A DNA stretch of 64,000 nt. Source: Lepidonotus clava. Lineage: Eukaryota > Annelida > Polychaeta > Phyllodocida > Polynoidae. Shown here one piece after another: positions 62,401 to 64,000 of the stretch; the stretch's first letter is position 1, and each line of letters starts with the position of its first letter. Both the position numbers and the translations under genes were made by a program. Location of the stretch: the NCBI GenBank assembly GCA_936440205.1, contig OW387135.1, forward strand, positions 30,420,792-30,484,791, in the 5' to 3' direction. The notes under the pieces are model-generated. The model searched no databases, was not told where the DNA came from, and saw only the letters and a list, made by a program, of their open reading frames with translations.

Positions 62401-63880
62401 GTGGATGTATTTATTATACCTGATAAGTAACCTGGTTGCACCTATGGCCTGTACGTATGACCTGCAGGTCCACACAACTTCTTTCACCTGCCAAAAACTG
62501 TGGACAGTTGATTTTAAGTTAAGACAATAGCAGCAAAGAAAAGGATTAACAAGAAGGTCAAAAGAAACCAAGTAACGTCTTGCAGGCAAGTCGGAAACGA
62601 AGGCACATCCCAATCTATTAGACCATTCAGCATGCCTGTTGACAATGTTATATGTCTACCAACGATGAATAATTATGAAAGCTTGGAATTCATTGCTGAT
62701 CTCAGTCAAGTTCATTAGTCATTGTAAATAATTCTATTTATCTAGTATGATTGTAAAGATGTTCTAACCTAGACTTCTGGAAGAACATTGACATTGTCTG
62801 TTTTTGTCTATATATACATGAAGGTTTCGCCTACTCTCTCAGAAACACTCACTGTCCATCATACTGAATTTGGTTAAGACATGTGATTAGGGCTTTTGCT
62901 ATCTCCTATTCTCTCTCATTCATGATCAATGCTTCTGATGGATTAGCATGTCAAATGAAATACTTTAAGACGTTCTTTTTCATTCTTAGAACAAAACTGT
63001 ACACATTCAAGTCTATTTATTTTTGTTTATGAAACTCCATTTGTTTGGGTGTTCCATTATGGAAAAGCTAGGATCAAAACATAATTGTATTATTCAATCC
63101 AATTTATGATTTCAAAAAAATATTTACACTTGACTCTTCGTGGACAATTTGATGGTACACTGAACCCGTTTGGTGTTCTTTATGTTCAAAGTCTTGGGAA
63201 CAATATGGGTGGATCGGTGTGGTCTAACCCCAAAAGCAGCGCCACGCGTCGGACATACCTCGACTTATTACCGGCTCTGCTTCAACACCAGCCTGGCATC
63301 CAGACTGTTTATCGTCAGATCAGGACAGATTCACATTCTTTGAATGGCGAGGCAAGCGTATAAAAACTTGGGTAACCCTTTTTTCAGTAGCATTGGGTGA
63401 TAGTATTTGGAATAGGGCCGTCTTTTGAGACACATGAAGCAGTGAAGAGATGTACCACAGACTGATTATTAACCAAGGGGACTGATTGAAAATGGCAATG
63501 GGCAAGGTGACTTTAATGGTGATGGCCATGTTGATATTGTCAAAATGTATGAAAAGGGAAAGACTGATGAGGCTTGGGGTCCAGGGTAAAGGGCAAGGGT
63601 GAGGACAACCAATGGTTTAGGGGCAAGGACATTAAAAGGGTTTGAAAGGCCAGGGAGTGGCGGACATAAAGAATAGGGGTGGGCTATATATTGACAACCA
63701 GTATAGGGTGCAGATTTATACAGACTTATTGCAAAGAATGTATGATTAAATGTATGTATTGGGCCATCGGATCTTGCCTCAGAGATCATATTTTAAATTT
63801 GTAACGATGCACAAACGACGTGCAAACAATCGAAATCTCTCATATAAGTCAGTTCTGACTTTCTGATTCTGTCAATAAAA
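59419..63880. other. Intergenic, no gene recognised
   Basis: AT-rich. A pair of diverged direct repeats (CATGAGAAATCCCTATACC and CATGAAAAATCCCTATACCC) lies at 60303-60356. The open frames at 63.1-63.8 kb have no recognisable domains. Confidence 0.55.
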
Positions 63881-63903
63881 GTTACTACTACTACTACTAC
63901 TAC
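63881..63903 (+). repeat. Short (ACT)n/(TAC)n microsatellite
   Basis: Seven ACT trinucleotide units follow GTCAATAAAAGTT. This resembles the simple-repeat tail of a retroposon, but no body or target duplication was established. Confidence 0.8.
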
Positions 63904-64000
63904 ATAATTGAACCATGCGAGAAATGAACTATAGGCCTATATAACAATAAGATTCAAGTGTCCTCCGCCCTTTCAGTCGAGCTATACCCTATCTTGAAGA

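Noticed and set aside
1-64000. CRISPR arrays, bacterial operons or phage genes
   Set aside because: Spliced gene structure, MITEs, a SINE and a eukaryotic tRNA gene show that this is animal nuclear DNA. No regularly spaced direct repeats of CRISPR type were seen.
1-64000. LTR retroelement or endogenous viral remnants
   Set aside because: No paired long terminal direct repeats and no gag, pol or envelope-like frames were recognised. The only retroelement coding sequence is the Penelope-like endonuclease region.

Overview
The window is nuclear DNA of a metazoan: AT-rich, gene-poor and full of small transposon relics, with GT-AG introns. It holds one recognisable protein-coding gene, a meteorin-family (METRN/METRNL) secreted-factor gene on the minus strand. 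Its four coding exons run from 36310 down to 19878, with a first intron of about 13.8 kb. The reading-frame phases join exactly across all three introns, and the predicted protein carries the ten cysteines of the vertebrate family. A single invertebrate-style copy, abundant TAGGCCTA-type words, a Penelope-like element and a SINE with an AACC tail fit a marine invertebrate. A mollusc or another lophotrochozoan, or a non-vertebrate deuterostome, is likely; the exact phylum is inference.

Layout. 1-19.8 kb lies downstream of the gene. It has a 30-unit TG microsatellite (7323-7382), a piggyBac-type MITE (7813-8155), a Penelope-like fragment whose GIY-YIG coding end is flanked by near-identical 182-bp inverted repeats (8428-9194), and a compact group of USF/CLEAR-type E-boxes plus a perfect NRF1 site (13739-13823). 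The meteorin exons 4, 3 and 2 lie at 19878-22316. Intron 1 (22317-36092) contains GC- and CpG-rich patches, including one with two perfect CREs (26740-27560). It also holds a 1.1-kb non-autonomous DNA transposon with eight copies of a TGCGCGGAAA motif (27644-28761), hAT-like remnants and a SINE with a 13-bp target duplication (35429-35651). Exon 1 and the CpG-rich 5' end sit at 36093-36650, with an inverted pair of CTCF-like motifs just upstream.

36.7-64 kb is upstream intergenic sequence. It has a 1.45-kb transposon-like element packed with TAAACA motifs and carrying two divergent tRNA-derived units (44168-45621), a clean tRNA-Leu(AAG) gene (49321-49402), a GC-rich hairpin near 48.4 kb, and a nest of fold-back elements at 57.5-59.4 kb. 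That nest carries three RFX X-box-like palindromes and one SRF CArG box. No second protein-coding gene could be supported; the remaining open frames are short, lack recognisable motifs and look like chance.
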